Assembly: GCA_015680685.1 (NCBI GenBank) | Contig: MNCI01027470.1 | Span: 230,668-294,667, forward strand | Source of the DNA: Gnetum montanum | Lineage: Eukaryota; Streptophyta; Gnetopsida; Gnetales; Gnetaceae | Reading direction: 5' to 3' | Length of the DNA: 64,000 bases | In this document: one piece after another, positions 33,690 through 44,619 of the stretch | How the letters are laid out: each line of letters opens with the position of its first letter | How positions within the stretch are numbered: the stretch's first letter is position 1 | The notes under the pieces: generated by a model | Seen by the model: the letters and a program-made list of their open reading frames with translations, nothing else | Told to the model about the DNA's origin: nothing | Database searches by the model: none | Position numbers and translations under genes: made by a program

Positions 33690-35470
33690 ATTTACATTAC
33701 ATGTTATTTCTTCAAAAAGGTGTTACTTGACTTGGTTTATTTGCTTGTTGTGATAGGTCCGCTCAGAAAAATGGCTATGCATGGTGATCTTGGTTTTCCT
33801 TTGACCTTAATAGGTCTAGATAATAGATTTACAAGATGCTTGAATTCAGAATTGATTGACTTTGAGTTGTCCACTCAAAATACTATAGCGTCCATGGAAA
33901 CATCCTTAGATTGGCCTGAACATCTGGTCCAAGCCTTAGACCTAGAGGCTAGGGATGTGACTGAGGACCCTCTCACTGAAATCCTCATAACTACCACTAG
34001 GAGTGAAGCAAAGACCTTGAAGGTTAGCTCTTTATTATATCTGCAAGTACACCAAAACATTTCCAAGTTTCTCCATGACAATATTAAAGTGTTTGCATGG
34101 TCATATGATGACATGCTGGGCCTCGACCCATGACTCATACAATACAACATTATAATAGATCTGTGTGTCAAGGCTAAGCAAAAAGCTTGTAAGATCAAAC
34201 CAAAGATTGCACTAGCTGTACACGATGAGATCACCAAGCTTTATCAAGTTGGTTTCATTCGGGTGGTTGATTACTCGGAATGGGTATCGAACATTATTGT
34301 AGTTTCTAAGAAAATCGGAGGTATACGAATTTGTATAGACTTTCGAGACTTGAATAAAGTAATGATTAAAGATGATTTTCCATTTCCAAGTATCAATCAA
34401 TTTATAGACACTATAGCTAGTCATGCGTTACAGTCCTTCATGGATGAGTTTTCAGGCTATGATCAGATCCACATAAACCTAGAGCATCAGTTGTCAACCA
34501 CTTTCATGACCCCTTGGGGAACCTTTTGTTATACAATGATGTCCTTTGGACTCAAAAATGCTAAAGCAACCTACCAACAAGCGATGACATATATTTTTAG
34601 TGACTACCTTTTGGAGTGATTGAATGATTACATGGATGACATAGCAATCAAGTCTAAGGAAGCTATCGATCATCCCAATGATCTCAATGTAGTCCTCCAA
34701 CATTGCTAGAGGCATGACCTACACCTTAACCCTAAGAAGTGTGTCTTCAGAGTTAAAACCAGATGCATGCTAGGTTTTGTAGTGTCGGAAACAAGCAGAT
34801 GAGTGGACCTCGATAAAGTGAGGGCCATCATCAACTTAGCATCACCTACAAACCTTAAAGAGCTATGTGGGTTGCAAGGTAGAGTACAGCTTATCAGAAG
34901 GTTTATCTCGAGGTTGACAAACAAGCTACACACCATGAAACACCTACTTAAAAAGGGGGTCAACTTCAAGTGGATAGATCAATGTCAATAGGCCTTTGAT
35001 AACCTAAAGAAAGAGCTTTTACATCTCCCAACTGTTTACGCACCACAGAGAGATAAGCCTTTCTACATCCACCTTGCCACTTCAAACATATCTATTGCTA
35101 CGTTGCTCTGTCAAAAAAGAGATGATGGGTCTGAAATCCTGGTCTACTACTTAAGTCACGCATTAATAGCTTACAAGGAAAAGTACAACAAGGTAGAAAA
35201 ATATTGTCTCGCCCTAGTATTTGTGCTAAAAAAGTGGAGACATTACCTATTTTGTAGCAAGGTCAACATCATATGCAAGAGCAACATACTTCGGGCCATC
35301 ACAATAAACTTGTACAAGAGTAGTAGGATAGCCCGATGGAAAGGTATAACGGTAGAATTCGATTTAAATTATGTAGCCCAATCATCAACAAATGGTCAAG
35401 AAATAGCCACAAAGCTTACAACTTCACCTATTGATGATCAAGCAATAATAGAACCTGAATTCCCAGATGA
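33690..35470 (+). pseudogene. Reverse transcriptase and RNase H, element C
   Basis: A possible 3' splice site (GCTTGTTGTGATAG, ending at 33755) precedes the pre-RT frame, 33687-34133, which ends in FAWSYDDMLGLDP. RT is open at 34263-34619 (IRICIDFRDLNKVMIKDDFP, SFMDEFSGYDQIHI, MMSFGLKNAKATYQQAM). After one stop at 34618-34620 the active-site loop YMDD is intact (about 34630). The thumb, connection and RNase H continue through 34803-34991 and 35103-35594 (VYYLSHALIAYKEKYNKVEK, WRHYLF). This is the least damaged RT of the three Tat-like elements, with only a few stops. YMDD rather than the more usual YVDD is seen. Confidence 0.9.
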
Positions 35471-35900
35471 ATACATTAATAGCCTAAAGTCTGTACCATC
35501 AGATTTTGAAGCAAGCTTACATTTTGATGGTGCTTCAACTACACAAGGTGGAAGCGTTGCCACAGTTATCACATTTCCCTCCAGGGAAATTTGACCCTTT
35601 GCATATCACTTTATGTTCCTTGGTACGAACAACGTAGTTGAGTATGAAGGACTCCTTAGGGACCTCTTAGTAGCCCAAGAGCTAAAGATTCAACATTTGG
35701 TAGTTCGGGGTGATTCGCAATTAGTTGTCAATCAGATCATTAAGGTCTATGCTTGCAAGGATTCACATTTGCAACCTTATTGTGACTAGCTAAGAGTTTT
35801 CTAAAATAGTTTGCAACATCAAACATTCAACATGTACCTCACAATGAGAACACCATAGCTGATGCACTAGCCACGTTAGCATTGAATTTGCCATCCCACT
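35471..35900 (+). pseudogene. Second RNase H, element C
   Basis: The frame 35103-35594 runs from the RT-linked RNase H straight into this domain. Catalytic Asp is in LHFDGAST, then a stop at 35592; Glu is in VEYEGLLRDL, Asp in RGDSQLVVNQ, and the last Asp in ENTIADALATLAL after a frameshift. The direct fusion shows that both RNase H domains belong to one polyprotein. Confidence 0.85.
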
Positions 35901-37232
35901 TGTTTGCCACTTTGCCCACTTTGATAATAGAATGCATAGATCCTATTACTCAAGTAGTGAACATTGCATTTGTCAGTGCAACAGATATCCAAGAATGGTA
36001 TGCCAATATTAACACCTACCTTCAACATGAAAAACCCTCACATGGCTTGACATCCACTCAAAAGGATGCAATTTGAAAGTGTGCCTAGCAATATGTCCTT
36101 ATAGGAGATAACACCTTATGCAAATGCTCCTTTGACAGGATATTGTTAACTTGCGTTGGTGGGGAAGAAGCATAAAAAATTGTTAAAGAATCCATGAGGG
36201 ACTATGTGGAGGGCACATAGCCCCTAGGGATATGGTAGCAAAAATTAGATGCCTAGGGTACTACTGGCCTTGCATCAAACGAGACTACCTTGCCAAAGTT
36301 AGGATGTGTGATGTATGTCAATGCTATGAAAATCTCATACATGTATCACCTATTGAGTTACATCCTACACAGATTATGTGGCCATTCCAATGATGGGGAT
36401 TAGACATCATAGTGCCCATCACACCTAAGTCTTCCACAATACATAGCTTCATAATCACCGCAACCGAATACTTCACAAAGTGGGTGGAGGCTATTCCCCT
36501 GAGAAAGACTACATCTCAACAGGTTTGCCACTTTATCTTGGATAATATAGTAACAAGGTTTGGTATTCCCATGACTATTATGACAAACAACAAGCCACAA
36601 TTTAGTAGCATGAAAACCAAAACCTTTTGCAATAACCTTGACATCAAGCAATCTTTTTCATTGCCATACTACCCATAGGAAAACGGTTAGGTAGAGGCAA
36701 CAAACAAGGCCATCATTAACTTGCTAAAAATGATGCTTAGCAGTAGTAAAAGGTGATGGAATAAGCAAATCCTCTACATGTTGTGGGCTTAATGCATGAC
36801 ATGCTAGATGACTACAGTTAAGACTCCATACAGTCTTGTTTATGGATCTGAAGTAGTGTTACCTCTTGAATTGCAAATTTCATCACTTCAGATGATCCTC
36901 TCAAATGTTGTAGATGAGGCTCAAAACAATGAGTCAAGGATCATTGATCTTGACTCTGTAGAGGAGTGTGCCTGAATAGTTGATCGCATCAAATGGTACC
37001 AAGACAAGAAATGACAAAAGCACCACTATAATTTACATCAACGACCAATCAAGAAGGGGGACCTAGTCCTCAAAGCCATTTGTGAGCATGTAAACAAATT
37101 CTCAGCCAACTGGGAAGGCCCTTTTGTAGTCACAAAAGCCTATGAGAATAGGGCCTTCAAACTGGCTAATATGAATGGCAACAAGTTTGCAAATCCTATC
37201 AACCACTTGTATCTCAAGCCATACTATGTCTA
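35901..37232 (+). pseudogene. Integrase, element C
   Basis: Linker 35882-36076. The zinc-binding part lies around 36195-36350 (CGGHIAPRDMVAKIRCLGYY, then CDVCQCYEN). The core is open at 36412-36678 (FTKWVEAIPLRKTTSQQVCH; IMTNNKPQFSS has Asn for the second Asp). The Glu region NGXVEATNKAI is at about 36680. The C-terminal end is SHLYLKPYYV-like (NHLYLKPYYV, stop at 37230-37232). Stops and a substituted active site make it inactive. Confidence 0.85.
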
Positions 37233-37239
37233 ATGCAAA

Positions 37240-37620
37240 GGATTACATTGGGTATAGAGCAAGGTAAGACAATCGTCTACTATGACATAAATCTAGCAAA
37301 GCACATTTGCTATGACTATAAACAGGCACAACTAGTCCACTATGACTATAAATTGGTAATGACAGTATGCTATGACTATAAATTGGCCCAACTCATTCAT
37401 TATGACGTTAAACTGGCACAACACATCCTTGGGCTATGATGTAAAATTGGCACCCACAGCATGGTTTGCTATGATCATAAACTGGCCATCCATCATTTGG
37501 TACAGTGTTAAACTAGCATAGTGGTTTGCTAGGACCTTAAACTAGCACATGATGGTATGCTGGGACCCTAAACTAGCACATATGATGGTTTACCAAGACC
37601 CTAAACTGGGTTCACAGTGC
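37240..37620 (+). repeat. TATAAACTGGC minisatellite after integrase (C)
   Basis: About ten units of 35-40 bp of the form GCTATGACTATAAAYTGGC, passing into GGACCTTAAACTAGCACATG. It is in the same position as 2100-2500 in A and 16640-16765 in B. Confidence 0.8.
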
Positions 37621-38973
37621 AATGCCTAGCTCACATCCACGAACCTATGAGCAAGCGAGCGTGCATATTTTCAAGTTTCTGGACAACACAGGGTGGGATG
37701 CTGTAGTTCTAAAATGTAGTTCACAATGTTAAGGAAATATCCTCTAGAATGCATGCAGCGTCACTGCCTTTGGCATCTTTCTGATCTTTTGGAGATGTCG
37801 TTTGACATCTTGCTGACTTTCTGGATCTACTACTACCATTGCCACTCATCCTAACAGTAGCTCCTACTGTTAGCACTTGCTGTTGGAGGCCCAACACTAT
37901 TGTGGCCCAGCCACAAGATTGTCATCCTCCAGCCCTCACCATCATCCAAGTCCAAAAAGCATTTAGCTATTAGGCTTCTCACCTTATAGTTGGACTGCAT
38001 GATGTTTGCCTTGGGCGAGGCATCCTAAGCACTTGCATCATCGTTGCTCCTAGTCTCTTCCATACCATCATTTCCACCTTGTAGTGGCTAGGATCTATGT
38101 TGGCCTTCTCGCTTTGGACATCGCATGCCTCAACAACAATACTTGCCACTCTAGCAATGTCTAAAGCAAGTGGAACTTTGCTCTCACTTCACCTCATGGT
38201 TTTTTGTTCTATTTTTCTCTTTGTTATGTTTGTAGGATATAAGCCAAGATGGCATTGTTCAGAGATGCACTTCGTCACAAAAGTCAAGACACTACATTAC
38301 TCCAAAGTATCCACTTCGATTAACCTTACTACTTAAGAGTACATGCCCTACTCTCCCTTTTTAGCCATTTTAGCCTCAATTCCTTAAATACTTTCAATTT
38401 TCCATATCCTCTTTACAAGCTTTCCCATTGCATAAAGCCCTCTCACATGCCCAACCGTTAAGTCCGTGATGGGCGTAACACAACTTGCCCCATGAGAAAC
38501 ATTTGTAGGTAGGTCAAAGCCCCACATGGATGTAACACAACTCATCACAGGAAGGAAACACCTATCCTACAACAACAACTAGGTTGCTCACAAGTGAACA
38601 TGGATGTGCAACAAAAGAAAAGAATAAAAAAATGAAGGTGTCTAAAACAAATGGCACAACATGCTACTTAACACTTGCTTTGGCCATAAATTAGCCATCG
38701 CTAAGCACTTCGATGAGGTCAAAGGCTAACAAAGAAAGACACCCATGTGTGTTGACTCCCTCATAAGCACTCCGACAAGGGATCATTCTATGGCAACAGT
38801 TCTTCAAGGCATTGTATCTCACACTCATTCCTTCTTGGAACCTGGTTCCTCAACTTCATTCCTTACCCCCTATCCTACATCGCTTTCCTAGCACTCTCAA
38901 ATGTAGCAGAGTGTCATCCAAGTAGACACTGAAGAGTAATGTCAATGTTTGGTTCTTCATGGTGTTTCATATT
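37621..38973 (+). other. Noncoding 3' region of element C
   Basis: No coding recognised; the open run 38097-38336 has no match to known domains by eye. It contains an acceptor-like tract ending TTATGTTTGTAG (about 38225-38236). The following block, about 38237-38290 (GATATAAGCCAAGATGG..., then CACTTCGTCACA), resembles the one in element A at 2722-2775. Confidence 0.45.
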
Positions 38974-39026
38974 CTTTGTCGATGTCTCTTGGGTAGATCC
39001 TCTAGATGTCAACAAAGAGGGGCCAT
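38974..39026 (+). promoter_or_regulatory. Stem-loop and polypurine tract before 3' LTR C
   Basis: CTTTGTCGATGTC (38974-38986) pairs with GATGTCAACAAAG (39005-39017), with one mismatch and two G-U pairs. The PPT AACAAAGAGGGGCC (39011-39024) follows, and the LTR starts at 39027. Confidence 0.75.
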
Positions 39027-41171
39027 TGAAACACCATAAATTTTGGGATTCTTATGATTCAATAGTCCCAGAATTTGGGCAAGAGTCTCCACAAGCATGG
39101 TATCACATTGGACCATGCAGACAATGCCCTCTATGGCATAGTTAATGTGGCATCTAGTCACAAGGCTAGTTTGCATGAAAGAGGCACTGGGGGTAGACCG
39201 TATAGTTCATCAAATTTTCTATCTTCCAAGCTGATAGGCTTGCTACACCCTCTAGCTTGCCCAACTTAACACTTGGCCCAACTGACGGTCTACCCAGGGA
39301 CTAGGCTAGGAGCTACCGAAAGTGCTCAGGATGAACAAAATAGTTCAACAAGTTTTCTAATAGCAAGAGCCTGCTACGCTATGCTATGCTACACAACGTA
39401 GTAGGCCTTATGGAGACTAATTGCACCCAGAAGATGTAGATTGACAACAATTCAGTCCTTCGAGATATCTTCCCCACTTCATCCTTGAAGCATGAGTAAT
39501 GTGACATAGCAAAAATGTGGTAAATTTTATCAGAGGTCCTCTTCACTTAAGTGCTACGTTGTGCTATGCTACGCAACATAGCACAATGTAGCAAGGATAC
39601 ACTCTGGCAATACTCCCACTCAGATGGCTCTAATGGAGTAGGCACATTTGTCCATGTTTCAACCGATGAACAGGTTTGTTCTGCTAACATGCTAGGAGAT
39701 GACTAACATCCCAAGAGAAAATTTTTGCATGATTAAGTTAGAATCCAAGCTAAGCTAGGTGTTACGTTGTGCTATGCTATGCAACATAGCACATCGTAGC
39801 AAGGACAAAACACAGGAAGGCCCTCTACCAAGTGGTTTCAGCAAGAGGACTGCACTTGGCCACACTTTAGCCTCCTAGATTGATTGTCCCATGCCCTCAA
39901 GCTCCAAGCAAAGTTTCTTGACAAAGCATTGCAAAATTAGGCAAGGATGCATGCCATATTGGTTGCTACATTGTGCTATGCTACATAGCATAGCAAGGAT
40001 GCAAAGCACCAAGGTGTCCCAAGGATGAACTCAGTAGGTCCCAAGACCTTTTAGCATGAAAGATAGGTTTGCAGTTGCTTGCCTAGCCAGGCCTCAAACA
40101 GGTATTTTCAACTTATAGGAAAGATTTCGTCTAAGACCGACGGCTACGCTATGCTATGCTATGTAGCATAGCACATCGTACTGTTTGGGTATTTACGCTA
40201 TGCCAATACGTTGGACAGTGTAAACAGTGCAACAATCATGTAGGGGCCTCAAGACGTCTTTAGTTAGCTACAAAACTTGTTAGTAGTAGTTACTCAAGTG
40301 AAATCAACAAGTTTGCCTTGTTTTGCAACCCCTAACTATTCTCAAAGTTGTCCCTACACTTGACCTTCCTTGCAAGAGTAGGGAAGACATAGTCCTGGAG
40401 CATAGGCTCCACATTGCATTCACTGTTTATAGTTTTCTTTGCAACAAACATAGTATCTCACTAGACTTTAGCACATGCAGCACGAACGAGATGATCACAG
40501 CATAGCAGCTTTTACATCCAACATTACATAGTAGCATGACATAGTCATGTTTGAACTTTGTGGGACCCAGGACACATGGCATCCAAACCATGTTTTCCTC
40601 TTGCTCCTGGCCCTATAAATACCCCGACAAACAATGTTTAAAGGGTTGGATTTTGGATGGTTAGCTTTTGAGCATGTTTGACATTCTGGCATTTTTGGCT
40701 TCTTGGCAATTAGTCTTAGTGAGCAGACTGGCAAGCAGAAAGGCCCTATTAGCAAGCTGTTGATAGCAGTTCAAGGAGCTGTGACCATACTACTTCGTTG
40801 CAAGCTGTGCTTATCCCCACTACCATCTCTTGTACAGTCCTTTTGCTCAAGTAAAGATTAGATCTCCTGATCTTGGGGCGGTGCACTTCCTCACCCAAAG
40901 CTGTTTCATTTTGTTTTGTTATTTTCATGTTTTGCACTATTCTCAATTGATTCATGTTTATTATTTATCACTCAATGCACATATAACATCTTTAAAACCA
41001 ATGTTTGTGAAAGGTTATTGTACACCGATTAAGTCCCTGTTTGATCAAACCAGGTCATTTAGGGACCCCACATCCGTTTACATCTATCACAACCCTCACA
41101 TAGATCTGAGGTTAGGCTGTATGCCCGGTGACCTCTCGGTGTTCTAGCCACTGATGTTTTCAGTCACTACA
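39027..41171 (+). repeat. 3' LTR of element C
   Basis: 2,145 bp; same ends, hairpin series, TATA box (40614-40621) and U5 motif as the 5' LTR. Roughly one base in ten differs in the stretch compared, and many differences are transitions, as expected in methylated DNA. Confidence 0.9.
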
Positions 41172-41720
41172 ATAATGATCTAGAGTAGGTTAATTTTTTT
41201 AATAAGACCAACAAATTAGTAGGCAAGGAAAAATCTCCTTAAAATGTTGGTCAAACTATAGCCTCAATGAATACAACTATGTCAAGCTCAACATTAAACA
41301 ATGGAGGAAATGGTGGGAATAAGAACCCGAATCCAAAGCCCCATGTTGGTGTACAAAATACATTCAATAATGAAGGACAAAAAAGGACATCACAAAGGGA
41401 TAGGTGCAAATATCACAAATTTCTAATGGCATAGACTTAACTATACAACATACTATTGAAATATGGACATATTATTCCTAAATAGATTTAAGAAAATAAG
41501 ATCATGATTAAAAAGGCTTCAAACCTTGGCTATTAATCCCTTCCAAAGCATGGAAGGAAAATCACTTATTTCTAAGTGATATAACCCTAACAAGTTTTTA
41601 TACTATCATGAGGCTCCAAGCTATAATATTGAGGATTGAAACATTCTCAAAGATGATGTTTAGGCATTAGTGGAAAAAGAAGAAGTTGTGTTCAATATGC
41701 CTATGTAACCTAGTAATCAA
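41172..41720 (+). pseudogene. gag of element E, 3' part
   Basis: It continues the gag interrupted at 20618. There is a Gly/Asn-rich linker (NNGGNGGNKNPNPKPHVG), a basic patch, and a degraded zinc-knuckle region around 41600-41690 (FYYHEAPSYNIEDWNILKDD), then EKEEVVFNMPM. It stops where the inverted LTR piece begins. Confidence 0.7.
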
Positions 41721-42070
41721 CATGTTTCTAAGAGTGTTTCTTGGGGTTTTCTTCCTTTGGCATCTATCCCTTAGAAAAAATCTAGCATTTCCAACATAGT
41801 TAGGGCTATAACCAAGCTAGAAAGAATGGCCAGTCCACTTCCTGTCCCACTTCACTCGACTCCCTTACTTACCTATACCAGCTTCGCTACTCCATGCTAG
41901 CATGACCTCTAACCCTAGGTATAAATACCTTAGATCAAAGGTTACCTTAAGAAACATGCCCATTATTACAACATGTCCTTTTAGGTCTTGTTAAGATAAC
42001 AATAATGCTTGTTATGAAGAGACACCATCTTCATTAGGCAATAACATCATTTGGGAATGGGGATGTGATA
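41721..42070 (-). repeat. Inverted partial copy of the 550-bp LTR E
   Basis: Read on the minus strand, it matches 19251-19615 in order: the start YRTCAYRTCCYCATT, the TATTTATACC box, the GGAYAGATGCCAAAGGAA block, and the end CACTCTTAGA. The 3' part of the LTR is missing. No PPT is next to it. Confidence 0.8.
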
Positions 42071-42079
42071 GACATAGCT

Positions 42080-43255
42080 AGATGTTCTATCATCTTTGAT
42101 GGTTCTATAGATTTTGATCTATGGAAAAGGATGATAACATGCCTTATTAAATGTAATAAATATTGAAAAATAATTAAAATAGATTTTGAATTCATCTTTG
42201 ATTTTGAAGATTTCACCTTATTACAAAACAAAGAATATGAAACAAAGAAGAGGAATAATAATTTGACTCTCATGATGCTATTGACTAGTGTTTTATAAAT
42301 TATTTATGGTAGATGCAATCTTTAGATTATTTATAAATAAGTATGGGATAATATCTAATTAAAATACAAGGAAAACTTGGAAGATCAACAATTGCAACAA
42401 CTAATCTACAAACAAAAATTTCATACTCTAGAAACTAGAAGAAATAAAAATGTTGAAGAATTATTTATTAGAATGTTTGAAAACTTATGAAAAATAGATG
42501 AATATGACTATGGATATACTAATAGGAAAAAAATCTTAAAAATTTATTCAAGCTCTTTACATAGATCCAAGATTTAAAAACATGATGAAAATCATTACTC
42601 TTTCAAACAAGTTCAACATGTTTAGTATCAATGATTTAGTTGCTCAAGTCAAAACCCTATTAATTCTAAGAATAATAAATAATCTAGTAAAGATGATCAA
42701 GACTACATAACTAACCAAAGAAGAAGAGATAGGTAAGGGAAATTTATAGGGAGAGAAAGATTCAATTATTAGAATAGAAATTAAGAAACAAACTTTAAAG
42801 AAAATGATGGTCAAAATATAAGTGGAAGAGAAATAGGTTCAACTAAAGGAAGGGACAAATAGAATTAATTTAGAAGACAAAGACATGGTCAAAATTTAAT
42901 ACGTTATTACAAATTATTCAAAAGAAAAGGTCATGCCATTGACTAATGCTTGACTTGAATTGGTTTTGAAACAATATATGGAAAAAATTTATAATCATAA
43001 CAAGATACTTCCTCATCATCTCAAAAGAATATTCAAGAAGAAGAGCTAGGAAATTATGCAACTTTCAATTCAATTAGAGAACTAAAGCAAGATTCTTAGA
43101 TAGTGGGTGCTTCAATTACATAACACCCTACGAAAATTATCCTCTAAATTATAAAACAAACAATAGTCCTGGCAACATCAACATTGGAGATGGAAAATAT
43201 TTATTCATAGAAGGAATATGAGATTATGTAGTTAAATTAAACAATGGGTAGAAAT
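42080..43255 (+). pseudogene. copia gag and protease
   Basis: Gag starts around 42090 (FDGSIDFDLWKRMITCLIKC), with a middle part at about 42370-42480 (NLEDQQLQQLIYKQKFHTLE). The zinc knuckle near 42905-42960 reads YYKLFKRKGHAIDXC with some Cys lost. The protease motif is intact: LDSGCFNYIT, with DSG at 43099-43107. Separate frames, many stops. Confidence 0.75.
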
Positions 43256-44470
43256 CCATCATTTTCAATGTGTATTATTTTCATAATATTTCTAATCCTC
43301 TCATATATTTTGAAAGATTTTCTAATGAAGGAAATAGTATTAATTTCAAGAGCAATTTCTACATTATCAATAAATCCAATGATGAAGAAATCATAAAAAT
43401 GAAAACCTTGAATAAAAAAATATATTTCCTTGAATGCAACTATGAAAAAGGAGACAACATAAGTAACCATACTACTTAAGAAATGCATGTTCTCACAACA
43501 AAAGCCAATTAAATGTTAGAAAAATATGAAGTTAAGGAAAAGGATAATAAGGATTTTAACAAGTTTGAACTTTTTCATGAAGGGCTTGGTTATACCCCCT
43601 ATCATAAACCTAAAAGAATGATCAAACAAGAAAAATATATAGGTATAAAAATTTTATATATTTATTAAGATAAATGTGAGACTTGCATATAAGAAAATAT
43701 AACTAATTTTTCTCACAATTCTCACATTATAAAGAAGTAAAAATCATTTGGTATTCTAAACATGGATCTTGTTGGGTCAATGCTCACTATTTCAATATGA
43801 GGAAGAAATTATTTCATGGTCATAGTAGATGACTAGTTAAGATACACTTGAACTTATAATTTTAAGTAAAAGGATGAAGCCATAAAAATATTTTGAAACT
43901 TTCCATAAATTGATTGAAAACTCCATGGATGTCAAGATTAAGATCATCAAATCAAATAAAGGAGATGAATTCATAAATAAAGAATTTGACAAGTTCTATA
44001 TAGAAAATGACATCTTTCATTAAATCACATGTGGATATAGCTTGTAATTAAATGGAGTAGCTAAAAGAAAGAATAGATTAGTAAAAGACATGATAAGGTA
44101 TTTAGTAAAGCATTCCTTACTAACTAATCAATAATGTAGCATGGTCATTATGGGTACTTACATTTCTAATCAAATCATCATCAAAAGAAATGATGATAGA
44201 CATCCATATGAAATTATATATAAACAAATTCATAACCTAAGTCATATGAGAATATTTGGGTGTCACTACTATGTAAAGACCCCAAAACAACTCATTGACA
44301 AACTTGAAGATAGAGGAAAGAAATGCATCTTTCTTGGTTATGATTCTCACACTAGTGGATATAGGTACTACAAACTAATGAATCGGAAATGGTATGTTTC
44401 AAGAGATGTTATATTTGATGAGAAAAATTTGATACAAATAATTTTTTCAAATAGTAAGAGAAATTAGACA
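43256..44470 (+). pseudogene. copia integrase
   Basis: Broken frames include the zinc-binding part (CETCI near 43677) and the core start MDLVGSM (about 43763) with YFMVIVDD. The open segment 44141-44467 holds the typical copia C-terminal part (LSHMRIFGCHYYVKTPKQLI, KCIFLGYDSHTSGYRYY, SRDVIFDE). Inactive. Confidence 0.85.
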
Positions 44471-44619
44471 CATATCAATGTTCAAAACCATGAATTTAAA
44501 GAGACCATCCTTGCATTCAAATGCTAGACACAAATTTTAAAAGAAGAACTATAAGATATTAAAATATTATAAATATCACATATTTAGTAGTCTCAAGGGA
44601 ATCAATCAATGTTAATGAA

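Larger units (their letters stand above)
20619..41171 (+). mobile_element. Element C: full-length Tat-like Ty3 element, about 20.6 kb
   Basis: It is bounded by two LTRs (20619-22730 and 39027-41171) with the same ends, TGAAACACCATAAA and CTACA. Flanking bases GCAAT and ATAAT fit a 5-bp target duplication changed by two transitions. Order inside: gag, protease, a foreign RNase H-RT piece, antisense gene, spacer, RT, RNase H, second RNase H, integrase, minisatellite, 3' noncoding region, stem-loop and PPT. A 60-base comparison of the two LTRs (from 22390 and 40831) shows 7 differences, so the insertion is old. It interrupts the gag of element E. Confidence 0.9.

Noticed and set aside
19251-42070. 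Inverted 350-bp pair as terminal inverted repeats of a DNA transposon
   Set aside because: The left copy is a complete 550-bp LTR with PPT- and PBS-like flanks, and the DNA between is retrotransposon gag.
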